Shown piece after piece: positions 35,006 to 42,002 of a stretch of DNA of 64,000 bases. This DNA comes from Bradyrhizobium paxllaeri (GTDB taxonomy: Bacteria > Pseudomonadota > Alphaproteobacteria > Rhizobiales > Xanthobacteraceae). Below the pieces are notes generated by a model that had not been told where the DNA came from, searched no databases, and saw only the letters and a list, made by a program, of their open reading frames with translations. The DNA is taken from the NCBI RefSeq assembly GCF_001693515.2, contig NZ_CP042968.1:3472001-3536000 (forward strand). Direction: 5' to 3'. The translations under genes were made by a program, and so were the position numbers. Within the stretch, counting starts at the first letter, position 1. Each line of letters starts with the position of its first letter.

Positions 35006-35368
35006 ATGCGTCAGATACTTAAAGGATTGGTGGCGGCGGCGGCCGTCATGGCCGCCGCACCCGCGATGGCCTGTGGTTATTACGCCCCTTGCGCAGCGCC
35101 GGTTTATGTCGCCCCGGTTGCTGCCTATGGCTATGGCTATGGCGGCTGCAGCCCCTGCGGGGTCCGTGAGCGCCTGCCCGATCCGGAGCAGCAGTATTAT
35201 TGGATCAACCAGGGCCCGACCTATAGCGGTCCCGGCAATTTCGCGCCGTATCCCGTCTATCGTGAAGGTTCGGTCTCCGGCTACGGCTATGGCTACAACC
35301 GGCCGTACTATCGCGCCCACCGCTACGGCTATTATCGCGGTCAGCGCGTGCTGCGCCGCTACTACTGA
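35006..35368 (+). CDS. small exported Tyr/Gly-rich protein
   Basis: A 120-residue protein with a GGAGAG ribosome-binding motif and a signal peptide (LKGLVAAAAVMAAAPAMA). The mature part has four cysteines in the first third (ACGYYAPC and CSPCG) and a Tyr/Gly/Arg-rich tail (GYGYGYNRPYYRAHRYGYY). The function is unknown. It probably acts in the periplasm or envelope. Confidence 0.7.
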   Translation: MRQILKGLVAAAAVMAAAPAMACGYYAPCAAPVYVAPVAAYGYGYGGCSPCGVRERLPDPEQQYYWINQGPTYSGPGNFAPYPVYREGSVSGYGYGYNRPYYRAHRYGYYRGQRVLRRYY

Positions 35369-35423
35369 TCCAATCGTAGCTTGAAGGCTTCGGCGCCCGT
35401 TCGCTTCCGCGAGCGGGCGTTCT

Positions 35424-36251
35424 TCATTTCATCAGGCCCAACCGGCTGGCGCCGATATAGAGCGCCAGCACCGCCGCGTTCGACACGTTCAGGCTCTTGA
35501 TCTCGCCGGGCATATCGAGCCGTGCCACCACGCGGCAGGTCTCGCGGGTCAGTTGTCGCAATCCCTTGCCTTCGGCGCCCAGCACCAGCGCCAGCGGTTG
35601 CTGTAGCGCCACGGCGCCGAGGTCCTCGGTCCCCTCGCTGTCCAGCCCGACCGTCATGAAGCCGCGGTCGTTCAGCTCGTTCAGCGCGCGAGCAAGATTT
35701 TGCACCGTCACCAGCGGCACCAGTTCGAGCGCGCCGGAGGCGGATTTTGCCAGCACGCCGGTGGCCTCCGGGCTGTGCCGGGCGGTGGTGACGATCGCTT
35801 TCACCGCAAACGCCGCCGCCGAACGCATGATCGCGCCGACATTGTGCGGATCGGTGATCTGGTCGAGCACCAGCACGATGCCTTCCTGCGGCAGCGTATC
35901 GATATCGGGCGAGGGCAGGGGCGCGGTCTCCGCCAGCATGCCCTGATGCACCGCGTCGGGGCCGAGCCGCTGGTCGATCACGCTCGGCCGGACGATTTCA
36001 GGGGGAACGCGGGTGTCGATATTTTCGTCGGCCAGCCGCCGGGCGGCGTTTTCAGTCAGGAACAGCTTTCGGATCCGCCGTTCCGGATTGGCGAGGGCGG
36101 CCGAGACGGTGTGCCAGCCATAGAGAATCACCGGGCCGTCCGGGTTCGATTCCCGGTCGCGCCGGCCCGGCGGACGGGCGAATTTCCGCCCTTTTTCGAA
36201 GGGTTTGCCGCCGCCACGGCGGAACGGGGGCTTTCGGTCGCGATCGCTCAT
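35424..36251 (-). CDS. rlmB: TrmH-family 23S rRNA 2'-O-ribose methyltransferase (RlmB type)
   Basis: A 275-residue SpoU/TrmH-family enzyme. A basic N-terminal stretch (KPPFRRGGGKPFEKGRKF) precedes the substrate-binding part (ILYGWHTVSAALANPERRI). The knotted SAM domain has VLVLDQITDPHNVGAIMRSA (motif 1), LVLGAEGKGLRQLT (motif 2) and IKSLNVSNAAVLALY (motif 3). In bacteria this type methylates G2251 of 23S rRNA. The assignment to rlmB over another SpoU member is likely but not certain. It is convergent with the small exported gene before it. Confidence 0.88.
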   Translation of the reverse strand: MSDRDRKPPFRRGGGKPFEKGRKFARPPGRRDRESNPDGPVILYGWHTVSAALANPERRIRKLFLTENAARRLADENIDTRVPPEIVRPSVIDQRLGPDAVHQGMLAETAPLPSPDIDTLPQEGIVLVLDQITDPHNVGAIMRSAAAFAVKAIVTTARHSPEATGVLAKSASGALELVPLVTVQNLARALNELNDRGFMTVGLDSEGTEDLGAVALQQPLALVLGAEGKGLRQLTRETCRVVARLDMPGEIKSLNVSNAAVLALYIGASRLGLMK

Positions 36252-36455
36252 GCGACGCTTGTGTCACGGAGCCCCGAATATGGCAATTTGGCCCTCCGAA
36301 GCGCGTTTTTGGTGGTCCGCGTTGGTTGACTTTGCCACCCCCCTTCGCCCATAAACGCGCCGGCCGCAGCCGGTTCGATCCGCGCTTTCGGCCTCAGCGT
36401 CATCCATGGTCCGGTCCTCCGCCACTCGGGCGGCTGGTTCCTGACGCTGACGGAC

Positions 36456-36541
36456 GGGGAAGTGTCCCGAGTGGCAAAGGGAGCTGACTGTAAATCAGCC
36501 GCCGTATGGCTTCGAAGGTTCGAGTCCTTCCTTCCCCACCA
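36456..36541 (+). tRNA. tRNA-Tyr (GUA)
   Basis: Acceptor GGGGAAG pairs with CTTCCCC. The anticodon loop CTGTAAA has anticodon GTA, a long variable arm (CCGCCGTATGGCTTCG) marks a class II tRNA, and the T-arm is GAAGGTTCGAGTCCTTC. The CCA is encoded at 36539-36541. Confidence 0.95.
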
Positions 36542-36640
36542 CGCTTCGCCCTGACGGGCTACGCGTGGCGCAGCCACGGGTAGCCCGTCAGGCTGAAGCG
36601 TGTCCGGCGTAGCTTGAGCGCAGCGAAAGCGTAGACGGAC
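36541..36640. repeat. palindromic repeat abutting the tRNA-Tyr 3' end
   Basis: The 22-base arms 36541-36562 and 36580-36601 (core CTGACGGGCTAC / GTAGCCCGTCAG) form a long hairpin that begins at the last base of the tRNA CCA. A second, shorter inverted pair (GTCCG ... CGGAC, 36602-36640) follows. Both halves resemble dispersed rhizobial repeats. The remainder up to 36869 holds no recognisable gene. Confidence 0.65.
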
Positions 36641-36869
36641 TTGTGACCCTGATCGCGGTCCCGCTGCCGATCTGAACTCTCGATCACCTCGGCCTGCTTG
36701 CATGTGAGCGAGCCTCGACGCTCGGCAAGAACATCATTCGAGTTCGGTGATGCATGATCGCCCAATTGTGTCCGATCACCCTCTCGCCCCCATCCGTTGA
36801 TTTACATCAACCTCATACGCTGCAAACGGCACAGGCTCCCGGGCTCGGCAACCTCAGGGAGGGAACGTC

Positions 36870-37262
36870 ATGCTCCGATCTATTTTCGTTGCCCTTGCAG
36901 CACTCGTTCTGGTCACCGCAACCCTCATTCCCGATGATGCTTACGCCCGCGGCGGAAGAGGCGGCGGCGGTTTCCGTGGCGGTGGGGGCGGATTTCACGG
37001 CGGCGGAATGGCGGCCGGCGGCTTCCGCGGCGGCGCCATTAATGCCGGACGTGTTGGACGGCCGATCGCGGGTCGTCCGATAGCCGGCCGTCCAATCGCG
37101 GGTTATCCGGGCTATGGCCGCTATTATCGCCCGGGTTGGGGCGTCGGTGCTGCCGCCGTCGGCGCGGCTGCGGCTTACGGCGCGTACGGCGCCTACAACA
37201 GCTGCTACTACGACAGCTACGGACAGTATATTTGCCCGGGGCAGTATCAGTATCGATATTGA
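36870..37262 (+). CDS. exported glycine-rich protein with RPIAG repeats
   Basis: A 130-residue protein with a GGGAGG upstream and a signal peptide (SIFVALAALVLVTATLI). The mature part has Gly-rich runs (RGGRGGGGFRGGGGGFHGGG), three perfect tandem RPIAG pentamers, and an Ala/Tyr-rich C-terminus with two cysteines (YNSCYYDSYGQYICPG). It is probably an envelope or surface protein. The function is unknown. Confidence 0.7.
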   Translation: MLRSIFVALAALVLVTATLIPDDAYARGGRGGGGFRGGGGGFHGGGMAAGGFRGGAINAGRVGRPIAGRPIAGRPIAGYPGYGRYYRPGWGVGAAAVGAAAAYGAYGAYNSCYYDSYGQYICPGQYQYRY

Positions 37263-37274
37263 TGCAGGCAACGA

Positions 37275-37304
37275 GCAGGACGGCGCCTGTTGCCGCCGTC
37301 CTGC
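37275..37304 (+). terminator. hairpin after the glycine-rich gene
   Basis: GCAGGACGGCG pairs perfectly with CGCCGTCCTGC over an 8-base loop, starting 12 bases after the stop codon. There is no clear T-run, so efficiency is uncertain. It may serve both convergent genes. Confidence 0.55.
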
Positions 37305-37332
37305 GTTGGCTTCTTCATCCGGCTCGAACGCG

Positions 37333-37728
37333 TCAGTTCTGACCAGGTTCGTTCGACGTCTCAGGCAACGCTTCGCCGGGGAGATAAAGCCTGATCGGAC
37401 GGATCTCGTAGACCGCGGACGGATTGGCGCACCGAAGGTCGCGTGCAATCGCGATCGCTTCGTCCTCATCGGCGCAATTCAGCACGTAGAGTCCCAGCAA
37501 CTGCTCCTTGGTCTCGGCAAACGGCCCGTCGATGACCATTCCCGCGCCTGCCCCTCGCAAGGTGCGGGCTTCCGCCGTGCCGCCGAGCCGTGCCGCCGGT
37601 CCGAGCAGCTTCCTTGCGTTCAACCGCTCATGCACCGCCAGCAGCTCGGTCATCAGGGCCGCGTCCTCCTGCGGGGTCCAGGACGTGACCTCGGCTTCGA
37701 CATGATAGGCCAGCATGGCGTAGAGCAT
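37333..37728 (-). CDS. YCII-domain (DGPF-type) protein
   Basis: A 131-residue soluble protein from the ATG at 37728, with AAGGAG six bases upstream. It opens MLYAMLAYHVEAEV and carries the family pattern VIDGPFAETKEQLLGLYVL, the DGPF motif of YCII-related proteins, followed by DEDEAIAIARDL. The family has a ferredoxin-like fold; members are often paired with ECF sigma factors, but none is adjacent here. The enzymatic role is uncertain. Confidence 0.85.
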   Translation of the reverse strand: MLYAMLAYHVEAEVTSWTPQEDAALMTELLAVHERLNARKLLGPAARLGGTAEARTLRGAGAGMVIDGPFAETKEQLLGLYVLNCADEDEAIAIARDLRCANPSAVYEIRPIRLYLPGEALPETSNEPGQN

Positions 37729-37933
37729 CGCTTTCTCCTTCACATGGCGGAATCTGGTGGGCCGGATCGGCCGCCCTTCCGAGGACGTTTCGCCGCCGCC
37801 GATGCCGACAAACGGGTGGCCCCAAGAAACAGTCCGGAAACACGATATACCCGTTGCCCCTTGAACGTGCCTTGGCAAGCCCACGACTGATGAGCAGAAC
37901 GCGAGCCAACGCGCACCATTCACGGAGACGGTC

Positions 37934-38131
37934 ATGCGAAGCAAGCCAGCCACGATCATATGCGATGCTGCAAGGTCCTGCGCCTCGCCGTCATCGTCGC
38001 TGTCAGGCGATTGGCACGACGTCACCGGCCATCACCGCTACTACGGCAGTTCGGCCATCAATGGCGGCGAGCGCATCGCCGAAGACCGCCGCGGTCCGCG
38101 CCCGCGCTTCGTCAATCTCTGCGGCTTCTGA
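37934..38131 (+). CDS. possible small protein, function unknown
   Basis: A 65-codon frame, MRSKPATIICDAARSC, with a His/Tyr-rich middle (DWHDVTGHHRYYGSS) and a basic end (RRGPRPRFVNLCGF). No signal peptide, family or good ribosome-binding site is visible. The end of the frame lies just before the rreB terminator on the other strand. I consider it weakly supported. Confidence 0.3.
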   Translation: MRSKPATIICDAARSCASPSSSLSGDWHDVTGHHRYYGSSAINGGERIAEDRRGPRPRFVNLCGF

Positions 38132-38142
38132 TCAAATAAAAA

Positions 38143-38168
38143 GCGCGGCGGGATGGCTCCCGCCGCGC
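38143..38168 (-). terminator. rreB intrinsic terminator
   Basis: On the minus strand, a perfect 11-bp stem (GCGCGGCGGGA with its complement), a 4-base loop and a following T-run (TTTTT at 38142-38138) end the rreB transcript. Confidence 0.9.
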
Positions 38169-38229
38169 CCAACTCTTGTGCTCGCTGGTCCAGGCCTGAG
38201 AGCGCCCGGAGCCAGACCGTCAAACGGGC

Positions 38230-38274
38230 CTAGCGGGCGATCCCAGCGAGGTGACAGCGCTTGGTATAAGACAC
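38230..38274 (-). CDS. rreB: rreB small mRNA: 14-residue peptide with extended Shine-Dalgarno
   Basis: A GTG start followed by codons for SYTKRCHLAGIAR and a TAG gives a 14-residue peptide. It is preceded by 17 bases fully complementary to the 3' end of 16S rRNA. A TTAACA-N17-TATATT promoter and the terminator at 38143-38168 define a transcript of about 165 nt. These features match rreB, a small mRNA described in Bradyrhizobium japonicum and conserved in Bradyrhizobiaceae, in which the overly strong ribosome-binding site and GTG start dampen translation and the RNA associates with ribosomes. In addition, TCACCTC inside the coding part can pair with GAGGTGA of the Shine-Dalgarno. The peptide's role is unknown. 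Confidence 0.92.
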   Translation of the reverse strand: MSYTKRCHLAGIAR

Positions 38275-38290
38275 TGGATCACCTCCTTTC
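38274..38290 (-). promoter_or_regulatory. 17-nt extended Shine-Dalgarno of rreB
   Basis: The minus strand reads GAAAGGAGGTGATCCAG, the exact complement of the 16S rRNA tail CTGGATCACCTCCTTTC. The GGAGG core is 7 bases from the GTG. Ordinary genes use 4-8 of these bases, so the length is exceptional. Confidence 0.93.
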
Positions 38291-38294
38291 ATTG

Positions 38295-38337
38295 TTGATG
38301 GAAACATCAATATAGGCAGCGAATCGGCCCCTGTTAA
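38295..38337 (-). promoter_or_regulatory. rreB promoter with overlapping palindrome
   Basis: On the minus strand, TTAACA (38332-38337) and TATATT (38309-38314) are separated by 17 bases, a near-consensus sigma70 promoter. The palindrome TTGATG-TTTC-CATCAA (38295-38310) overlaps the end of the -10 and the start site. It could be an operator or a 5' hairpin. Confidence 0.75.
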
Positions 38338-38435
38338 GGGGCCAAACCGAGTCGAACCGGCCTGCACAGGGGCCCGGAGAGGCGCCGGCGGGGCGGGTTG
38401 AGGCCGCCGGCACGGCGTGTTAGGTCAACGCCAGC

Positions 38436-38509
38436 GCGGGTGTAGCTCAATGGTAGAGCAGCAGCCTTCCAAGCTGAATACGAGGGTTCGATTCCCTTCA
38501 CCCGCTCCA
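38436..38509 (+). tRNA. tRNA-Gly (UCC)
   Basis: Acceptor GCGGGTG pairs with CACCCGC. The D-arm is AGCTCAATGGTAGAGC, the anticodon loop CTTCCAA has anticodon TCC, and the T-arm is GAGGGTTCGATTCCCTT. The CCA is encoded at 38507-38509. Confidence 0.95.
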
Positions 38510-38659
38510 GCCTTCGCTCGCAAAGCGAGGGAAGGCTGCCGCGCCGAAGCCCAACGGGCGAAGGCGGGCTCGTGGCCGCGAGCTACGGCTAGGGCAAGCC
38601 GTGGCATGAGCGGGAAGCGAGCAGTCTTTGTTTGACGGGAAGGACAGGCGGCAGGGCTG

Positions 38660-39037
38660 ATGCGGATCATCTACTTCAGCCTCGGTTGGGTGATGGTCGC
38701 GCTCGGCGTGATTGGCCTTGTAATGCCGCTGATGCCGGGGGTGGTTTTCCTGATCGTGGCAGCTTGGTGCTTTGCGCGCTCGTCGCCGCGGGTCGAGGCG
38801 TGGCTGCTCGATCATCCGACACTTGGCAAACCGTTGCGGGACTGGCGCGCCGCGGGAGCGATCCCACGGCCGGCCAAGGCCATGGCTTGCGCGGGAATGA
38901 CGATCGGGTTTGTCGTGTTCTGGTACAGCGTCGATCCATCGCTGCCCCTTGCCGCGGGGGTGGCAGTCCTGTTCCTTGCCTGTGCCGCCTACGTCGTGTC
39001 GCGTCCGGCGATGGCCGATCAGGATTCCTCGATCTAG
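38660..39037 (+). CDS. DUF454 (YbaN-like) inner-membrane protein
   Basis: A 125-residue protein with three to four hydrophobic helices. The motif GWVMVALGVIGLVMPLMPGVVFLI followed by AAWCFARSSPRVEAWLLDHP (each part is typical) identifies the YbaN/DUF454 family, whose function is unknown. The later WRAAGAIPRPAKAMA segment is also conserved. It stands alone between tRNA-Gly and the first fused receptor gene. Confidence 0.85.
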   Translation: MRIIYFSLGWVMVALGVIGLVMPLMPGVVFLIVAAWCFARSSPRVEAWLLDHPTLGKPLRDWRAAGAIPRPAKAMACAGMTIGFVVFWYSVDPSLPLAAGVAVLFLACAAYVVSRPAMADQDSSI

Positions 39038-39122
39038 CTGATTGGGGTTAACGGCGATCCCATGCATTTCCCGGTCGAGATACGCGCGTGGTAACCATGC
39101 CGCTGGGAATGCCTAGACTCGC

Positions 39123-39180
39123 CACAAAATCAGTCCGATTGAGACACAATGTCGGCGAGTAGGGTTGAAACGCTGCCCGT
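39123..39180 (+). repeat. upstream repeat, copy 1 (before the first fused receptor gene)
   Basis: This 58-base segment (CACAAAATC, TTGAGACACAATGTC, GCGAGTAGG, TGAAACGCTGCCCGT) recurs at 41898-41955 with only a few differences. It lies 75 bases before the gene at 39255, and in the other copy 48 bases before the gene at 42003. It was duplicated with the gene and probably contains shared promoter or leader signals. Confidence 0.75.
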
Positions 39181-39254
39181 TCGCGCGACGCGAAGCGCGT
39201 AAAAACAAAAACAATAAAAATACATTGTGGGGATACAAAAGGGGGGGCGCCGCT

Positions 39255-41600
39255 ATGCGGGCTAGTATCGATTCACGTGGACAATTCGAGCAAATATCCT
39301 GGTCTCCGGCAGGCGGGGCCGTGCGCCGGCTTTTCGCCGCGCCTTTGGGCGGGGCGGCTGCGGCGCTGATGCTGGCCGCGATGGCGACGCCGGCTTTCGG
39401 GCAGGGCCTACCGGCGAGCCCGGGCGCCAACGAGATCCGGATCGGCAATACCATGCCCTATACCGGTCCGGCTTCCGCCTATGGCGTGATCGGCAAGGTG
39501 ATGGCGGCCTATTTCGAGAAGGTCAACGCCGAGGGTGGCATCAGGGGCCGCAAGATCAATTTCATTTCCTATGATGACGCCTACAATCCGACCAAGACGA
39601 TGGAGGCGACCCGCAAGCTCGTCGAGGAAGACAACGTTCTCTTTATCCTGGCGAGCCTCGGCACCAATACCAGCCAGGCCGTTCATCCCTATTTGAACGC
39701 CAAGAAGATTCCCCAGCTCTTCGTCGCCTCGGGCGCGACGATGTGGGACCAGCCACGCGACTTTCCTTGGACCATGGGCTTCCTGCCCAGCTACCAGACC
39801 GAAGCCCACATCTATTCGCAGTATCTGCTGGAGAACCATCCGCGCAGCAAGGTCGCGGTGCTCTATCAGGACGACGGTTTCGGCAAGGACTACCTCAAGG
39901 GCCTGAAGGACGGTCTCGGCGGCAAGATTCCGATCGTGGCCGAGGCTCCCTACAAGGTGACGGACGTCAATATCGACGCCCAGATCGCCAAGCTCAAGGC
40001 TTCGGGCGCCGACGTCTTCATGCAATTCACGACGCCGAAATTCGCCACCATGGCGATCAAGCGAAATGCCGAACTCGGCTGGAAGCCGATCCATTTCCTC
40101 GCCTCGGTGTCCGAATCGGTATCGTCGGTGATGGTGCCGGCGGGCGTGGAAAACGCCGAAGGAATCATGTCGGCGATGTACCGCTTGGAGGGTGAGGATG
40201 CGCAGGCCGCCGGGCCCGCGGTGTTCCGCGAATGGAGCGCCTTCATGGAGCGCTATGTTCCGAGCATCAGCAAGTCGAACGGCCAGGCCGTCTACGCCTA
40301 TCTGAACTCCAGGCTCGTTATCGAGGTACTGAAGAACTGCGGCGACGACTTCTCGCGCGAAAACATCATGAAGCAGGCCCGTTCGATCAAGGGCTTGCAG
40401 ATTCCGATGATGGTGCCGGGCATCCTGATCAACACCAGCGCGTCCGATCATGCGACGATCGAACAGATGCGGATGATGCGATTCACCGGTGGACACTGGC
40501 AGTTCTTTGGCCCGGTGCGCAGCGGCATCGACCCGGGCACCGTCAGCGAATCCTTCAAGACCATCTTCAAGTACGGCACCGCCACCAAGCGCGATCTGGC
40601 CAACCAGCTCAATGCCAACACCGTGAGCTTGATGACGGGTTCGTTCGGTTCGACCTATGCCCAGGTCGGCGCGGATCTCGCGTCCGTGCTCGACAACGGC
40701 ACCCATCTGCGGATCCTGCCGGTGATGGGCCGCGGATCGGTTCAGGCGGTGGCGGATATCCTGCTGCTGCGCGGCGTCGACGTCGGCATCGTCCGCAAGG
40801 ACACGCTGGCCTATCTCGACCGCAAGGATTTCGCCAAGGACATCCGCAACCAGTTCGTCTACGTCGCCAAGATGTTCAATGAGGAAATGCACGTCCTCGC
40901 GCCGCGGACGATCGCCAGCATGAAAGATCTCGACGGCAAGACCGTGGTGGTCGATCTGCCCGACAGCTCCACCTTCGTGACCGCGATCAACGTGTTCGAG
41001 CGTCTCGGGATCAGGCCGCATCTGATCTATCAGGAACCGCGACTGGCGCTGGACATGCTGCGCAAGGGCGAGGTCGACGCCATCGTCGCGATCGAAGGCA
41101 AGCCGTTGCAATGGCTGAACCAGATCAACGACCGCAACCTGCATCTGGTGCCGGTCGAATACGCCAAGACTCTGCAGGAGGAGTATCTGCCGTCCAAGCT
41201 TTCGTCGGCGGACTATCCGAACCTGGTGCCGGAAGGCGGCTCGGTCGAGACGGTTGCGGCAGAAGCGGTGCTGGCCTCGTATAACTGGGCGCCGAACAGC
41301 GACCGCTACCGGCGCCTGTCGCTGCTGGTCGACACCATGTTCGACAAGGTCGGGCAATTGCAGCGTCCGCCGTTCCATCCGAAGTGGAAGGAAATGGCGC
41401 CGCGCGCAACCATATCCGGCTGGACCCGCTTCAAGGCAGCGCAGGAATGGCTCGACCGCAACATGCCGCTGGCTGCGGGTTCAGCCGTGTCGTCGGCATC
41501 GGGTGCTGCACCGACGCCGGGTGCTGCGCCGCAGGATCCCCTGTATCGTGAGTTCCTGGAATGGCGTGCCAACCGCGCCAAGGCCAGTGCCAACAGGTAA
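39255..41600 (+). CDS. dual periplasmic receptor: LivJ-type ABC receptor fused to TAXI (TRAP) receptor, copy 1
   Basis: A 781-residue exported protein. The signal region (residues about 20-52, LMLAAMATPAFG) precedes a type I periplasmic-binding domain of the Leu/Ile/Val family (about 60-420): EIRIGNTMPYTGPASAYGVIG, VNAEGGIRGRKINFISYDDA, AVLYQDDGFGKDYLKGL. From about residue 455 a second receptor follows, with TAXI-family features: LMTGSFGSTYAQVGADLA, GVDVGIVRKDTL, LDGKTVVVDLPDSSTFV, KGEVDAIVAIEGKPL. A Pro/Ala linker and the conserved tail DPLYREFLEWRANRAKA close it. No permease gene is adjacent. An upstream in-frame ATG (39165) lacks support. The ligands are unknown. Confidence 0.85.
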   Translation: MRASIDSRGQFEQISWSPAGGAVRRLFAAPLGGAAAALMLAAMATPAFGQGLPASPGANEIRIGNTMPYTGPASAYGVIGKVMAAYFEKVNAEGGIRGRKINFISYDDAYNPTKTMEATRKLVEEDNVLFILASLGTNTSQAVHPYLNAKKIPQLFVASGATMWDQPRDFPWTMGFLPSYQTEAHIYSQYLLENHPRSKVAVLYQDDGFGKDYLKGLKDGLGGKIPIVAEAPYKVTDVNIDAQIAKLKASGADVFMQFTTPKFATMAIKRNAELGWKPIHFLASVSESVSSVMVPAGVENAEGIMSAMYRLEGEDAQAAGPAVFREWSAFMERYVPSISKSNGQAVYAYLNSRLVIEVLKNCGDDFSRENIMKQARSIKGLQIPMMVPGILINTSASDHATIEQMRMMRFTGGHWQFFGPVRSGIDPGTVSESFKTIFKYGTATKRDLANQLNANTVSLMTGSFGSTYAQVGADLASVLDNGTHLRILPVMGRGSVQAVADILLLRGVDVGIVRKDTLAYLDRKDFAKDIRNQFVYVAKMFNEEMHVLAPRTIASMKDLDGKTVVVDLPDSSTFVTAINVFERLGIRPHLIYQEPRLALDMLRKGEVDAIVAIEGKPLQWLNQINDRNLHLVPVEYAKTLQEEYLPSKLSSADYPNLVPEGGSVETVAAEAVLASYNWAPNSDRYRRLSLLVDTMFDKVGQLQRPPFHPKWKEMAPRATISGWTRFKAAQEWLDRNMPLAAGSAVSSASGAAPTPGAAPQDPLYREFLEWRANRAKASANR

Positions 41601-41650
41601 AGGCCAGCGCCAACAGATAATCAGGCCGGTCAGCACGGTTTGACCACAGG

Positions 41651-41680
41651 ACGGCCCGCTTCGGCGGGCCGTTCTTGTTT
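41651..41680 (+). terminator. intrinsic terminator after fused receptor copy 1
   Basis: ACGGCCCGC-TTCG-GCGGGCCGT is followed by TCTTGTTT. Just before it, a short tandem duplication of the gene's last codons (AAGGCCAGTGCCAACAGGTAA and a variant, 41579-41620, quoted only in part) suggests slippage at the 3' end. Confidence 0.85.
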
Positions 41681-41897
41681 CTGGAATCCATTGCCCTACG
41701 CATGCCGTATTTTGGTCGGTATGTCGGCAGCGGGTGCTCGGGAATCCAATGATAGGTTGTATCGGCGCAACCATGCCGCGAATCGATGTTCGCGGGGCGG
41801 CCGATCCCGGTTTTGGTAACGCTTTTGGTAACACTAATGTCGGCATTGTCGCGGCGGAACACACGGTCGACTAACTGCGCGCCGCGACAGGTCTTGA

Positions 41898-41955
41898 CAC
41901 AAAATCAATCCAGTTGAGACACAATGTCAGCGAGTAGGACTGAAACGCTGCCCGT
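41898..41955 (+). repeat. upstream repeat, copy 2 (before the second fused receptor gene)
   Basis: This is the partner of the segment at 39123-39180. In this copy a TTGACA hexamer overlaps the left edge (41894-41899), a possible -35 that the first copy lacks. The rest of the 402-base gap between the two receptor genes carries only the first gene's terminator and unrecognised sequence. Confidence 0.75.
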
Positions 41956-42002
41956 CTCGCTGCTCGAAAAATGGCACAGTTTGTATTGGGGGACAGGTGA
42001 AA

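Noticed and set aside
38274-38290. Apparent 16S rRNA 3'-end fragment on the plus strand
   Set aside because: The match is limited to the tail, and on the minus strand it is the extended Shine-Dalgarno of rreB with promoter, ORF and terminator; no other rRNA sequence is present.
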